A stretch of 64,000 bases of DNA from Pseudohoeflea suaedae (lineage in GTDB: Bacteria > Pseudomonadota > Alphaproteobacteria > Rhizobiales > Rhizobiaceae). The notes under the pieces are model-generated. The model saw only the letters and a program-made list of their open reading frames with translations, did not search any database and was not told the DNA's origin. The translations under genes were made by a program, and so were the position numbers. This document shows positions 25,509-33,941 of this stretch, one piece after another. How positions within the stretch are numbered: position 1 is the first letter of the stretch; each line of letters begins with the position of its first letter. The stretch is taken from the NCBI RefSeq assembly GCF_004354915.1, contig NZ_SMSI01000003.1:187501-251500 (forward strand). The letters are read 5' to 3'.

Positions 25509-26699
25509 ATGCATCTCTCCATGTGGACCTATCCATGGGACGTTCAGGACCAGGGGCTCGAGCAGACCTTCAAGGATTTGTCCGGACGTGCGGGTCTGAA
25601 CACGATCAGCCTTGCGACATCCTATCATGCGGGACGCTTCCTCCAGCCGCGCAGTCCATCGCAAAAAGCCTATTTCCCACAGGACGGTACGGTCTATTAC
25701 CGCCCCGAGGATGAATTGTGGGAGGGAAAGGAAATCCGCCCGCTGCTGGCAGAGAATCTCACCGATCGCGGCGACATGCTCAAGGCGCTTGTGGAGGCGC
25801 GTGACGCGGGGCACGGCATGAAGGTCTCATGCTGGACGGTATGCCTGCACAACACGCGTCTGGGCCTTCTGCATCCCGAGCACGTGACGCGCAACGCATT
25901 CGGCAACCCGAATTACTACAACCTCTGCCCGTCGAGCCGGGCCGCGCGCGATTATGTGGTGACGCTCGTGCGCGATGTGACGACGCATTACAAGCCGGAC
26001 ATGCTGGAGCTCGAAAGTCCCAATTTCATGGGGTTCGCGCATGAGTTCCATCACGAGAAGGACGGTGTCGGCCTCAATGACGAGGATGATTTCCTGCTCT
26101 CCCTGTGCTTTTGCGGCCATTGCATGGAGCGCGGGAAGAATGCCGGCATTGCGATGGAGGAGGCGCGTGAAACGGTCGGCAGGTTCATCGCCGAGATGTG
26201 CGAGCGCGAAGTGCCCGAAAGGCAGTTTCCCCGGTTTCCCGAGGCCGGCAACGACGCATTCAACGCCTATCCCGCGCTGCGTGCCTTCCTCGAGTGGCGC
26301 ACCGAACCCGTAACCAGCCTGATTGCAGAAATCCGGGAACATGCGGATGCAGCCACCAGGATCGTGCTCATCGATCTCGCCGATGGATGGAAGGGCGGCG
26401 TCGACCTCGAGGCCGTCGGCAAGGTCTGCGACGGCGCAATCCTGTGCTGCTATTTCATGGAGCCCGATGCCGTTTCGGCATTGATGCGCCAGGGACGCCA
26501 GGCACTGGGGCCCGATAAATATCTCGGCGCCGGCTACCGGGTGTTCTACCCGGAAGTCACCTCGGCGGAAGACCTTGCCGCCCGGTCCGCGGCGGCTATC
26601 GCAGCGGGGGCCGACGGCATAAATTTCTATAATTACGGTCTCATTCCGGAAAAGCGGCTCGACTGGGTTCGCCAGGCGGTTGAAGGGCTTAAGGCCTGA
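25509..26699 (+). CDS. Putative TIM-barrel hydrolase of unknown function
   Basis: 396 residues, no signal peptide. I do not recognise a named enzyme. It starts MHLSMWTYPWDVQDQG and has strand-like stretches AGLNTISLATSYHAG, GMKVSCWTVCLHN, PDMLELESPNFMGF and GADGINFYNYGLI spaced as in a beta/alpha barrel, resembling uncharacterised glycosidase-like (GHL/family-10-like) proteins. A cluster CFCGHC near residue 201 could bind a metal, and Glu residues in LELESPNF are candidate catalytic groups. It is preceded by the 22-bp operator and followed by a transporter under the same motif, so it acts on the same imported compound. Function not assigned. Confidence 0.65.
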   Translation: MHLSMWTYPWDVQDQGLEQTFKDLSGRAGLNTISLATSYHAGRFLQPRSPSQKAYFPQDGTVYYRPEDELWEGKEIRPLLAENLTDRGDMLKALVEARDAGHGMKVSCWTVCLHNTRLGLLHPEHVTRNAFGNPNYYNLCPSSRAARDYVVTLVRDVTTHYKPDMLELESPNFMGFAHEFHHEKDGVGLNDEDDFLLSLCFCGHCMERGKNAGIAMEEARETVGRFIAEMCEREVPERQFPRFPEAGNDAFNAYPALRAFLEWRTEPVTSLIAEIREHADAATRIVLIDLADGWKGGVDLEAVGKVCDGAILCCYFMEPDAVSALMRQGRQALGPDKYLGAGYRVFYPEVTSAEDLAARSAAAIAAGADGINFYNYGLIPEKRLDWVRQAVEGLKA

Positions 26700-26747
26700 C
26701 GCGCAATGCCTGGATGCGTTTTCGATGAAGACAACGTCAGATTCCAA

Positions 26748-26776
26748 CTTGACTACTTGAGTGTACAAGATAACAT
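26748..26776 (+). promoter_or_regulatory. Promoter and operator before the second ribose-type ABC operon
   Basis: 22-bp element CTTGACTACTTG followed by AGTGTACAAG at 26748-26769. Its 5' end contains TTGACT (26749-26754), and TAACAT lies 16 bp further (26771-26776), so the operator fills the -35/-10 spacer. The binding-protein GTG start is at 26815. Copies at 25460 and, inverted, at 35459 define a local regulon. Confidence 0.65.
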
Positions 26777-26814
26777 TTCGACATAGCGTGGATAGCATTC
26801 GAAAGGGGAACACA

Positions 26815-27810
26815 GTGAAATTCAGAAAAATGCTTCTCGTCGCTTCTGCCCTTGCAGGCATGGCAGTGCCCGCCATCGCCCAGGAGAAGTTCGACATCGG
26901 CTACGACATCTATTTCAGCGGTAATTCGTGGTCGGTCCAGCTGGCCAAGGAATTCGAGGCCGAGGCTGAAAAGCACAAGGACACGGTGGAGGTTGCCTAC
27001 ACCGAATCCGAGCTGAAGGCCGACAAGCAGGTCTCCAACATCGAAGACATGATCACCAAGGGCGTTGACGCGATCATCCTCACCCCGATCTCGCCGACCG
27101 CCGTGATCCCGGTTCTCAAGAAGGCCGAGGCCAAGGGCATCAAGGTCGTCCTGCTGGCTTCCAGCATCAAGAGCGACGACTATGACGCGCTCGTCACCGT
27201 TGACGACGTCGACTTCGGCAAGGCCGGCGCGGAGTGGCTTGCCGAGAAGCTCGGCGGCAAGGGCAAGATTATCGCTCTCAACGGCATTTCCGGCATCTCG
27301 GCAAGCGATGACCGCTGGACCGGCGCCAAGGAGATCTTCGATGCCCATCCCGACATCGAGGTGATCAGCGTTGTCGATGCGGGCTGGGATTACGCCAAGG
27401 CCAAGGTGGCTGTTTCCAACCTTCTTGCGGCAAATCCGGAAATCGACGGTGTGTGGTCGCAGGGCGGCAGCATGACGCTCGGCGCGATCGACGCCTTCGA
27501 GGCCGCGCAGCGGCCGCTGGTGCCGATGACCGGCGAAGACAATAACGGCTATCTCAAGCGCTGGGCGGCTCTCGAGGCTGACGGATTTACGTCGGTCGCC
27601 CCTTCCAAGCCGACCTGGCTCGGTTCGGAGGCGCTTCTGGTCGCCATCGATCTGCTCGAAGGCAAGACCGTCGAGAAGAACAAGATCTACGACGTGCCCA
27701 TGATCACCGCCGACAATCTCGGCGAATTCAAGCGCGACGATCTTTCGGATTCGTTCTGGGCCAATACGCGTCTCAGCGACGAACAGGTCCGGGCAACCTT
27801 CCAGGATTGA
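26815..27810 (+). CDS. Sugar ABC transporter substrate-binding protein (type-1 periplasmic fold)
   Basis: 331-residue binding protein. Signal peptide residues 1-22 (KFRKMLLVASALAGMAVPAIAQ). Mature start KFDIGYDIYFSGNSWSVQLAKEFEAEAEKH and IEDMITKGVDAIILTPISPTAVIPVLKKA are diagnostic of the RbsB-like family; GVWSQGGSMTLGAIDAF marks the second lobe. The GTG start at 26815 follows AGGGGA by five bases. It is the first gene of an importer operon that runs on to hydrolase genes. Ligand unknown. Confidence 0.9.
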   Translation: MKFRKMLLVASALAGMAVPAIAQEKFDIGYDIYFSGNSWSVQLAKEFEAEAEKHKDTVEVAYTESELKADKQVSNIEDMITKGVDAIILTPISPTAVIPVLKKAEAKGIKVVLLASSIKSDDYDALVTVDDVDFGKAGAEWLAEKLGGKGKIIALNGISGISASDDRWTGAKEIFDAHPDIEVISVVDAGWDYAKAKVAVSNLLAANPEIDGVWSQGGSMTLGAIDAFEAAQRPLVPMTGEDNNGYLKRWAALEADGFTSVAPSKPTWLGSEALLVAIDLLEGKTVEKNKIYDVPMITADNLGEFKRDDLSDSFWANTRLSDEQVRATFQD

Positions 27811-27836
27811 CCGGTCCGACCTGCGAGAGAGAAACA

Positions 27837-29390
27837 GTGGCTAGTCTGAAACCCGCAAATCATTCCCCCACCCTGATAGCGGTGTCCGGCCTTTCCAAAT
27901 CCTTCGGGCGAAATATTGTCCTGCAGGACGTTTCTTTCTCGCTTGGTCGGGGGGAGGTGCTCGCGCTCGTCGGTGAAAACGGCGCCGGCAAATCCACCCT
28001 GATGAACATTCTCTCCGGCAACCTCTCCCATGATGCCGGAGACATCCGCCTCAAAGACGCCACCTACAAGCCATCGAGCCCTGCCGATGCCGCCAGGAAC
28101 GGTGTCGCGATCGCTCACCAGGAAACGGCCGTCATGCCGGATCTCACGGTGGCCGAGAACGTCTTCTTTGGTCGCGAGCCGCGCAATGCGCTCGGAATGA
28201 TCCGGCAGAGGCAGCTTCACTCCGATTTCACGCAGCTGGCGGCTTCTCTCGGCTTCGACCTCGACGGTCGCAAGCTCGGGCGTCACCTGAGCGCCGCGGA
28301 ACGGCAGCTCGTCGAGATCGCCGGCGCCATTTCCGCCAAACCGGACATCCTGATCCTCGACGAGCCGACGGCTTCGCTGTCCTCCGAGGCCGCCCACAGC
28401 GTCATCAGGCTCATGGAGCAGCTGAAGGCGCAAGGGACCTCGATCATCTTCATCTCCCACCGCATGGGCGAGATCATGGAGGCGGCCGACCGCGTGGTGG
28501 TGCTGAAGGATGGAGCGCTCACCCTCGCGGCCGCGCGCGGCGAATTTTCCGAGGACGACCTCATCCATGCGATGGTCGGGCGAAAGCTTGAGAACATCTT
28601 TCCGGCACGGCCTGCGCGGGAGAATGCGCCGGTGCGCTTTTCGGTGCGCGGCGGTACCAACGAGAACCTGCCGGAGATCGGCTTTGCGGTTCGTCGCGGC
28701 GAGGTTCTCGGCATCGCCGGTCTCGAGGGGCAGGGGCAGAAGCCGCTCGCCGATGCGCTGTGCGGCATGGCGCCGTTCCGCTCCGGGACGATCGAACTGG
28801 ACGGCGAGGCGCTGAAGCTCAAGTCGCCCGCAGCCGCCATCGCGGCCGGCATTGCCAGTATTCCCGACGATCGCAAGCATGACGGCCTGGCGCTGTCCCT
28901 GCCGATCCGTCTCAATATGAGCCTGTTCGCCATCACCGAGCGTGCGAAAGGCGGCTTTCTGCCGCTCGCCTATGAGCGCGATTTCGTCGAGGGCGCGCGC
29001 GAGCGTTTCTCGATCCGCTCGACCGACATGGAACAGCCGGTGGGCGAATTGTCCGGCGGCAACCAGCAGAAAGTGGTCTTTGCCCGCTGGCTCGCCCATG
29101 AGCCGAAGCTTCTTGTGCTTTACGAACCCACAAAGGGCGTCGATGTCCAGTCGAAGAGCGAGATCTATCACCTGGTCGACGAGCTGTCGCAGAAGGGCGT
29201 CTCGGTAATCCTGATCTCGTCGGACCTGATGGAACTCATCGGGCTCTCGGACCGGATCCTGGCGCTTTACGAAGGGCGCATCACCGGCGAGATCGCCCGT
29301 TCCGAATTCTCCGAGGAAAAAATCATGCGCTATGCCGCGGGCCTTCCCGGTAAGCGGCAGGCCGAAGGAATGGAGGCCGCCCATGTTTGA
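27837..29390 (+). CDS. Sugar ABC transporter ATP-binding protein (two ATPase domains; altered Walker B in domain 2)
   Basis: 517 residues, RbsA/MglA type. Domain 1: Walker A GENGAGKSTLMN, LSAAERQLVEIAGAI, Walker B ILILDEPTASL and FISHRMGEI. Domain 2: degenerate Walker A GLEGQGQKPL, intact signature LSGGNQQKVVFARWL, but Walker B reads LLVLYEPTKGVD, with Tyr (TAC at 29121-29123, residue 429) where Asp is expected. The catalytic Glu is kept. The same position in the other two-domain ATPase of this window is Asp. Hydrolysis in domain 2 may be impaired or the site may be structural. The GTG start follows GAGAGAGAAACA. Confidence 0.91.
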   Translation: MASLKPANHSPTLIAVSGLSKSFGRNIVLQDVSFSLGRGEVLALVGENGAGKSTLMNILSGNLSHDAGDIRLKDATYKPSSPADAARNGVAIAHQETAVMPDLTVAENVFFGREPRNALGMIRQRQLHSDFTQLAASLGFDLDGRKLGRHLSAAERQLVEIAGAISAKPDILILDEPTASLSSEAAHSVIRLMEQLKAQGTSIIFISHRMGEIMEAADRVVVLKDGALTLAAARGEFSEDDLIHAMVGRKLENIFPARPARENAPVRFSVRGGTNENLPEIGFAVRRGEVLGIAGLEGQGQKPLADALCGMAPFRSGTIELDGEALKLKSPAAAIAAGIASIPDDRKHDGLALSLPIRLNMSLFAITERAKGGFLPLAYERDFVEGARERFSIRSTDMEQPVGELSGGNQQKVVFARWLAHEPKLLVLYEPTKGVDVQSKSEIYHLVDELSQKGVSVILISSDLMELIGLSDRILALYEGRITGEIARSEFSEEKIMRYAAGLPGKRQAEGMEAAHV

Positions 29391-30321
29391 GGGATCGCTT
29401 CGTTCAAACCTGCTGACCAGCCTGCCGGCGCTCGCGCTTTCCGCGCTTCTGATCATTCTGACGGCCTACATGTCGCCGAATTTCCTGAGCGATTCCAACC
29501 TTACGAACCTGTCTTCGCGGCTGTTGCCCATCGGGCTCGTCGCGCTGGGCGAGGCCATGGTGCTCTTTGCCGGCCGCATCGACCTGTCGGTCGGCGCGAT
29601 CATGAGCCTTGCGACGGCGATCATGGCGCTGACCTCCGCCTCGCTCGGCTGGCTTGCCATTCCGCTGGCTCTCGGTGCCGGCCTGGTTTGCGGTGTGGTC
29701 ACGGCGTGCGGCGTGAACTTCCTGCGCATCAATCCGCTGGTGATGTCGCTGGCAACCGCGGCGATCGTCAAGGGCGTGACCATGCTCCTCCTGCCGTCAC
29801 CGGGCGGTGAAGTGGATTATGCCTTCTACGACATGCTCTTCGGCGCCGAGCGTCTGTTGTCGGCGCCGCTCATCATGTCGCTGATCGCCTTCATCGTGAT
29901 CGCGGTCGTGATGAACTGGACCCGGCTCGGCCGCTCGATCTACGCCTTTGGTTCCGATCCGCGGGCGGCGTTCGCAAACGGGATTTCGTCATTGAAGATC
30001 GATCTCGTGGTGTTCGGCATGTCGGGCATGCTGGCCGCCGCCGCAGGCATCGTGCTGTCGATCCGCATTCTCTCGGGCGATCCGCTGATCGGCGAATCCT
30101 ACACGCTCGATGCCGTTTCAGCCGCCATTCTCGGCGGGGTCGCGCTGCAGGGCGGGCGCGGCAATGCCATCGGCGTGTTCTTCGCGGCGCTGGCATTGGT
30201 GCTGATCAACAACACCTTCAACCTGCTCGATATCGATACAAGTTTTCAGAACATCGCCAAGGGGCTGATCTTCATTCTCGCGCTCGTGTTGTTCATGCGC
30301 GGCAAGGCGGAGGAGCACTGA
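29383..30321 (+). CDS. Sugar ABC transporter permease (RbsC-like)
   Basis: 312 residues, about eight to ten hydrophobic helices. LGEAMVLFAGRIDLSVGAIMSL and RSIYAFGSDPRAAFANGISSLKIDLVVFGMSGM are the expected family motifs. The ATG at 29383 overlaps the ATPase stop by 8 bp. It forms a pair with the next permease. Substrate unknown. Confidence 0.91.
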   Translation: MFEGSLRSNLLTSLPALALSALLIILTAYMSPNFLSDSNLTNLSSRLLPIGLVALGEAMVLFAGRIDLSVGAIMSLATAIMALTSASLGWLAIPLALGAGLVCGVVTACGVNFLRINPLVMSLATAAIVKGVTMLLLPSPGGEVDYAFYDMLFGAERLLSAPLIMSLIAFIVIAVVMNWTRLGRSIYAFGSDPRAAFANGISSLKIDLVVFGMSGMLAAAAGIVLSIRILSGDPLIGESYTLDAVSAAILGGVALQGGRGNAIGVFFAALALVLINNTFNLLDIDTSFQNIAKGLIFILALVLFMRGKAEEH

Positions 30322-30322
30322 G

Positions 30323-31276
30323 ATGGCGCTGCCTGCAATTCTCACCAATGCCAAGCCGGCCGCCGCGACCTGGCGTGCGCTGGGACTGCTCGCGATCCTG
30401 CTGATCGTCCTGTTCGTCTTCTCCGGCCGCGTGTCGATGGTCCAGGTGATGGACAATGCCCGCCAGGCAGCTCCGCTCGGACTGATAGCGCTTGGCCAGG
30501 CACTCATCCTGTTGATGGGGCGGCTCGATCTCTCGGTAGGCGCGACCGCCGGCCTCGCCAATGTGGTTCTCGCGGCGAGCTTTGCCGGCAATATGGACAA
30601 CATGGCAACCGCGCTCGCGATCACCGTCTTCTTCGGTCTTCTTGTCGGTCTTGCGAACGGCATTCTCGTCGTGGTGCTGCGCATTCCGGCGTTTCTCGCC
30701 ACGCTCGCGACGTCTCTCGTGATTGCCGGCGCGATCCTCGTCTATACCGGCGGCAGCCCCGGCGGCTCGATCCCGGCAGGTTTCCGCGTGATCACCGAGG
30801 GCTGGCTGTTCGGCATCCTGCCGTGGTCCGTGGTGATCTGGACAGCCTGCAGCCTGATCCTGCTCGTCTTCGTGCACTATTCGCTGAAGGGGCGGAAGAT
30901 GCTGCTGTCGGGCGCCAATGCGCGGGCGGCACAGCGCAACGGAATTGCCGCCGACCGCATGGTGATCTTCTCCTTCGTGCTGGCAAGCTTCATGGCGACG
31001 CTCGGCGGCATTCTCCTGTCCTCGATCACCGGCATGGCCTCGATCGGGATCGCCGACACCTACACGGTGGATTCGATCGCCGCCGCCGTCATCGGCGGAG
31101 CCCTCTTCTCGGGCGGCGTCTTCCTGCCGGCGGGCGTTGCCGCGGGCAGCCTCATCCTCTTCTTCCTTCAGAGCCTGCTTTACGTGCTGTCGCTGCCGCC
31201 GGCTGCGCGCTTCGTTCTGCAGGGCTCGATCATCGTCATCGCGCTCGCGCTTTCAAACTTCAAAAAGGACCGCTGA
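30323..31276 (+). CDS. Sugar ABC transporter permease (RbsC-like)
   Basis: 317 residues. ALGQALILLMGRLDLSVGATAG and KMLLSGANARAAQRNGIAADRMVIFSFVLASF match the RbsC family. It starts 1 bp after the first permease stop (TGAG ATG) and ends 2 bp before the phosphotriesterase-family gene, so transport and catabolism are one transcript. Probably the second half of a heterodimeric channel. Confidence 0.91.
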   Translation: MALPAILTNAKPAAATWRALGLLAILLIVLFVFSGRVSMVQVMDNARQAAPLGLIALGQALILLMGRLDLSVGATAGLANVVLAASFAGNMDNMATALAITVFFGLLVGLANGILVVVLRIPAFLATLATSLVIAGAILVYTGGSPGGSIPAGFRVITEGWLFGILPWSVVIWTACSLILLVFVHYSLKGRKMLLSGANARAAQRNGIAADRMVIFSFVLASFMATLGGILLSSITGMASIGIADTYTVDSIAAAVIGGALFSGGVFLPAGVAAGSLILFFLQSLLYVLSLPPAARFVLQGSIIVIALALSNFKKDR

Positions 31277-31278
31277 CC

Positions 31279-32253
31279 ATGGAATTCATTCGGACGCTCA
31301 ACGGCGACATCGCACCCGAAGAGGTCGGCGTTACCTACTCGCACGATCACCTCTTCTGCATTCCTCCCCTGTGGAAGGAGAAGAAGATCGACGATTTCAT
31401 GATCGACGATCTCGAAGCCTCGATCGCGGACGTGGAGCTCTTCGTCGCCGAGGGCGGGCAGGCCGTCTATGATGCGACGGCCATCGACTACGGCCGCAAG
31501 CCGACCGAACTCAAGGCGATCTCGGATCGCACCGGCGTGAAGATCATCGCCACGGCAGGGTTCAACAAGGCAATCATGTGGCCGGGGCAGATGGAGGGAA
31601 CCGGCGGGACCTTCCAGCAATGGATCGATGCCCATTCGCGCCAGGAAATCCGCGACCATGTGGTGCATGAACTCACCGTCGGCATGGACAATACGGATCT
31701 GAAGGGTGGCGTCGCCAAGTTCGGGACCGGCTACAACACCATCTCGGAAGCCGAGGACAAGGTCACCCGCGCGGTTCTCGACGCCCACAAGGAAACCGGC
31801 TGCCCGATCCACTCGCATACCGAACTCGGTACGCTGATGCTCGAACAGCTCGCCATCCTCAAGGAAGAGGGTGTCGACTGCTCGCGCCTGACCATGGCTC
31901 ATGTCGACCGCAATCCCGACCAGTGGCTTCACCGGAAGGTAGCCGAGACCGGGGTTTTCATGTGCTTCGACGGCATCAGCCGCATCAAGTACCACCCGGA
32001 GAGCATCCTGATCGACTGCATCCTCAATCTCGTGCGCCACGGCCATGAGGACCAGATCGTCGTCGGTGGCGATATCGCGCGCCGCACGATGTTCCGCAAT
32101 TACGGCGAGGGCGGTCTCGGCCTCGGCTACATCCTCGGCAGCTGGGTGCCGCGCTTCATGGAGCAGGCCGGCGAGGCCGGTTTCGACGGCAAGGCGCTGT
32201 TCGACAAGTTCTTCGTGAAGAACCCGCAGCGCGCCTTCGTCTTCAAGCAGTGA
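31279..32253 (+). CDS. Phosphotriesterase-family metal-dependent hydrolase
   Basis: 324-residue TIM-barrel hydrolase. Metal ligands are in place: HDH at residues 22-24, a Lys in GGVAKFGTGY that corresponds to the carbamylated bridge, His in CPIHSHTELG, His in LTMAHVDRN and the catalytic Asp in VGGDIARRT. Characterised homologues include lactonases acting on sugar or phosphosugar lactones, so a lactone or cyclic ester is more likely than an organophosphate. The gene is joined to the importer upstream and overlaps the creatininase-family gene by 4 bp. Substrate unknown. Confidence 0.86.
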   Translation: MEFIRTLNGDIAPEEVGVTYSHDHLFCIPPLWKEKKIDDFMIDDLEASIADVELFVAEGGQAVYDATAIDYGRKPTELKAISDRTGVKIIATAGFNKAIMWPGQMEGTGGTFQQWIDAHSRQEIRDHVVHELTVGMDNTDLKGGVAKFGTGYNTISEAEDKVTRAVLDAHKETGCPIHSHTELGTLMLEQLAILKEEGVDCSRLTMAHVDRNPDQWLHRKVAETGVFMCFDGISRIKYHPESILIDCILNLVRHGHEDQIVVGGDIARRTMFRNYGEGGLGLGYILGSWVPRFMEQAGEAGFDGKALFDKFFVKNPQRAFVFKQ

Positions 32254-33029
32254 GCATCATTCCCTTGGCAAACGACAAGACCGACATATCCCGCCTCAAC
32301 GACAGCGACATGGAAGCGGCGCTGGCCCGGCAGCCGGTGCTTCTCCTTCCGATCGGCGCGGTGGAAAGCCATGGCGACCATCTGCCGGCCGGTACCGACA
32401 ACACACTGGCGGCCCGCCTCGTCGAGGAACTGGTGAAGGCCATCGGCGACGATACGCCGGTGCTGCGCCTTCCGGTGCTTCCCTTCGGCCAGGTCTGGTC
32501 GCTGGCAGAAGCGCCCGGTTCCTTCGGCGTGAGCAATGCGACCGTGACGAATGCGATCGTGGAAATCGCGCAGAGTGCGGCCCAGAAGGGCATTCGTACC
32601 GTCGTTGTGGTCAATGCGCATCTCGGTAATGCGAACGCCATTCGCGACGCCCAGCGCATATTGCGCGAAGAGGGCATCACGCTCGCCAATTTCTTCTATC
32701 CCGGCGCCGATGCCGTTATCGACGAGGTGCGGGAAAAGCGTCAGGCCCATGGTTCCTACATGCATGCCTGCGAGATCGAGACGTCCTACATGCTTCATCT
32801 CGCGCCTGATGCCGTGGAAATGGACAAGGCAATCGCGAACTATCCGGAATTTCCGGAAGACTTCGCGACGGTCGCCTATCGCTGGACGGATTTCTCGCAA
32901 AGCCCGGTGCTGGGCGATGCGCGTGCCGCGACCGCGGAGAAGGGCGAAAAAATACTGAGCGCCGTGCTGGCCAATATGGCAAAGCAGGTAGCCCTCCTTT
33001 ATGATAGGCAATCCAGCAGCAATTCCTGA
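32250..33029 (+). CDS. Creatininase-family hydrolase
   Basis: 259 residues. Conserved creatininase metal-site motifs: PIGAVESHGDHLPAGTDN (Glu39, His41, Asp50), VVVNAHLGN in place of the usual NGHGGN, and HACEIETS in place of HAGEIETS. The family opens cyclic amides (creatinine, FAPy-type substrates), among others. The GTG start overlaps the preceding stop (GTGA). Pairing with a phosphotriesterase-fold enzyme behind a sugar-type importer suggests two hydrolytic steps on a cyclic substrate. The altered motifs and context argue against creatinine itself. Confidence 0.85.
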   Translation: MSIIPLANDKTDISRLNDSDMEAALARQPVLLLPIGAVESHGDHLPAGTDNTLAARLVEELVKAIGDDTPVLRLPVLPFGQVWSLAEAPGSFGVSNATVTNAIVEIAQSAAQKGIRTVVVVNAHLGNANAIRDAQRILREEGITLANFFYPGADAVIDEVREKRQAHGSYMHACEIETSYMLHLAPDAVEMDKAIANYPEFPEDFATVAYRWTDFSQSPVLGDARAATAEKGEKILSAVLANMAKQVALLYDRQSSSNS

Positions 33030-33098
33030 GTGGCGGGGCAGACCGGCTTATTGAGGGTTGCGAACGCATTCAAATCGCAATGTTTTCAGGAGTTCCTT

Positions 33099-33917
33099 GT
33101 GCAGGCAGAGGCACCCGCGGCGAAGGATCATCGCCCGGTCTATATCCAGATTGCCGAAACTCTCAGGGCCCGCATCGTGTCGGGACTTTACGAGGACAAG
33201 ATCGACGGCGAACTCAAGCTTGCCTCCCAGTGGAAGGTCAGCCGCCGGACGATCCAGCAGGCGCTGGATATCCTTGTGCGCGAAGGGCTGCTGATCCGTC
33301 AGCACGGCATGGGGACCTTCATCAACCGCCGCGGGGTCGAGAAACGCTATCACGCGATCGCGTCGATCACCGAAAGCCTTGTCGGTCAGGGGCTCAAGCC
33401 GGACTATACCGTACTGGAAAGCGGCGAGGTGCCGGCCGGCGAGGTCGAACAGCGCTTCTTCGACATTTCTGCAGGCAGCAAGGTCTACGCCCACAAGCGC
33501 CTGGCGGCTTCCGCAGGCAGGCCGCTCGCGGTTGTCTCCACCAACCTCAATCTCGATCTCCTCGAGGGGCTGGAACTCTCCGCCCTTTCAGGCTCGCTCT
33601 ACAAGGTGTTGCGGGAGAAATTCGGCCGCACGGTCGTCGTCGCCGAAGACAAGTACATGCCGATGGCCGCCGATGACGAGATCGCTTCGCTCCTGAACCT
33701 CGAAAGAGGCGCGCCGGTCTTTCTCGCCGTGCGTGAGGGCAGGGATCAGACGGGGGCGCCTCTGGAGGTTTCGCGCATCATCATGCTGCCGGTGCCGCTC
33801 GACATCTCGATCCGCAATGTCGGCTTTCCCTCGCCGGAGCCCGACAACCGCAGCGCTGCGGCCAAGGAGTGGACCTACACGGTCGGCTTCGGTGATTTCC
33901 GCTCCAAGGATCGCTAG
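33099..33917 (+). CDS. GntR family transcriptional regulator (HutC/UTRA subfamily)
   Basis: 272-residue regulator: winged HTH near residues 15-80 (GELKLASQWKVSRRTIQQALDILVREGLL, QHGMGTFI) and a UTRA effector domain (SITESLVGQGLKPDYTVLESGEVPAG to RGAPVFLAVREGRDQTGAPLEVSRIIMLP). The GTG at 33099 has AGGAG six bases upstream and gives a normal N-terminus; the frame is open back to 33030 but without an RBS. It closes the importer/hydrolase operon and faces the FGGY kinase gene. Best candidate to bind the three 22-bp elements at 25460, 26748 and 35459. Confidence 0.9.
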   Translation: MQAEAPAAKDHRPVYIQIAETLRARIVSGLYEDKIDGELKLASQWKVSRRTIQQALDILVREGLLIRQHGMGTFINRRGVEKRYHAIASITESLVGQGLKPDYTVLESGEVPAGEVEQRFFDISAGSKVYAHKRLAASAGRPLAVVSTNLNLDLLEGLELSALSGSLYKVLREKFGRTVVVAEDKYMPMAADDEIASLLNLERGAPVFLAVREGRDQTGAPLEVSRIIMLPVPLDISIRNVGFPSPEPDNRSAAAKEWTYTVGFGDFRSKDR

Positions 33918-33941
33918 GCTTCAGTCCCGGCCAGTTGCCGA

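Noticed and set aside
31279-32253. Organophosphate-degrading phosphotriesterase
   Set aside because: Family fold only; the operon context and known homologues favour a lactonase or a related activity.
32250-33029. Annotation as creatinine amidohydrolase
   Set aside because: Only the family fits; two metal-site motifs are altered and the gene lies in a sugar-type operon without creatinase or sarcosine genes.
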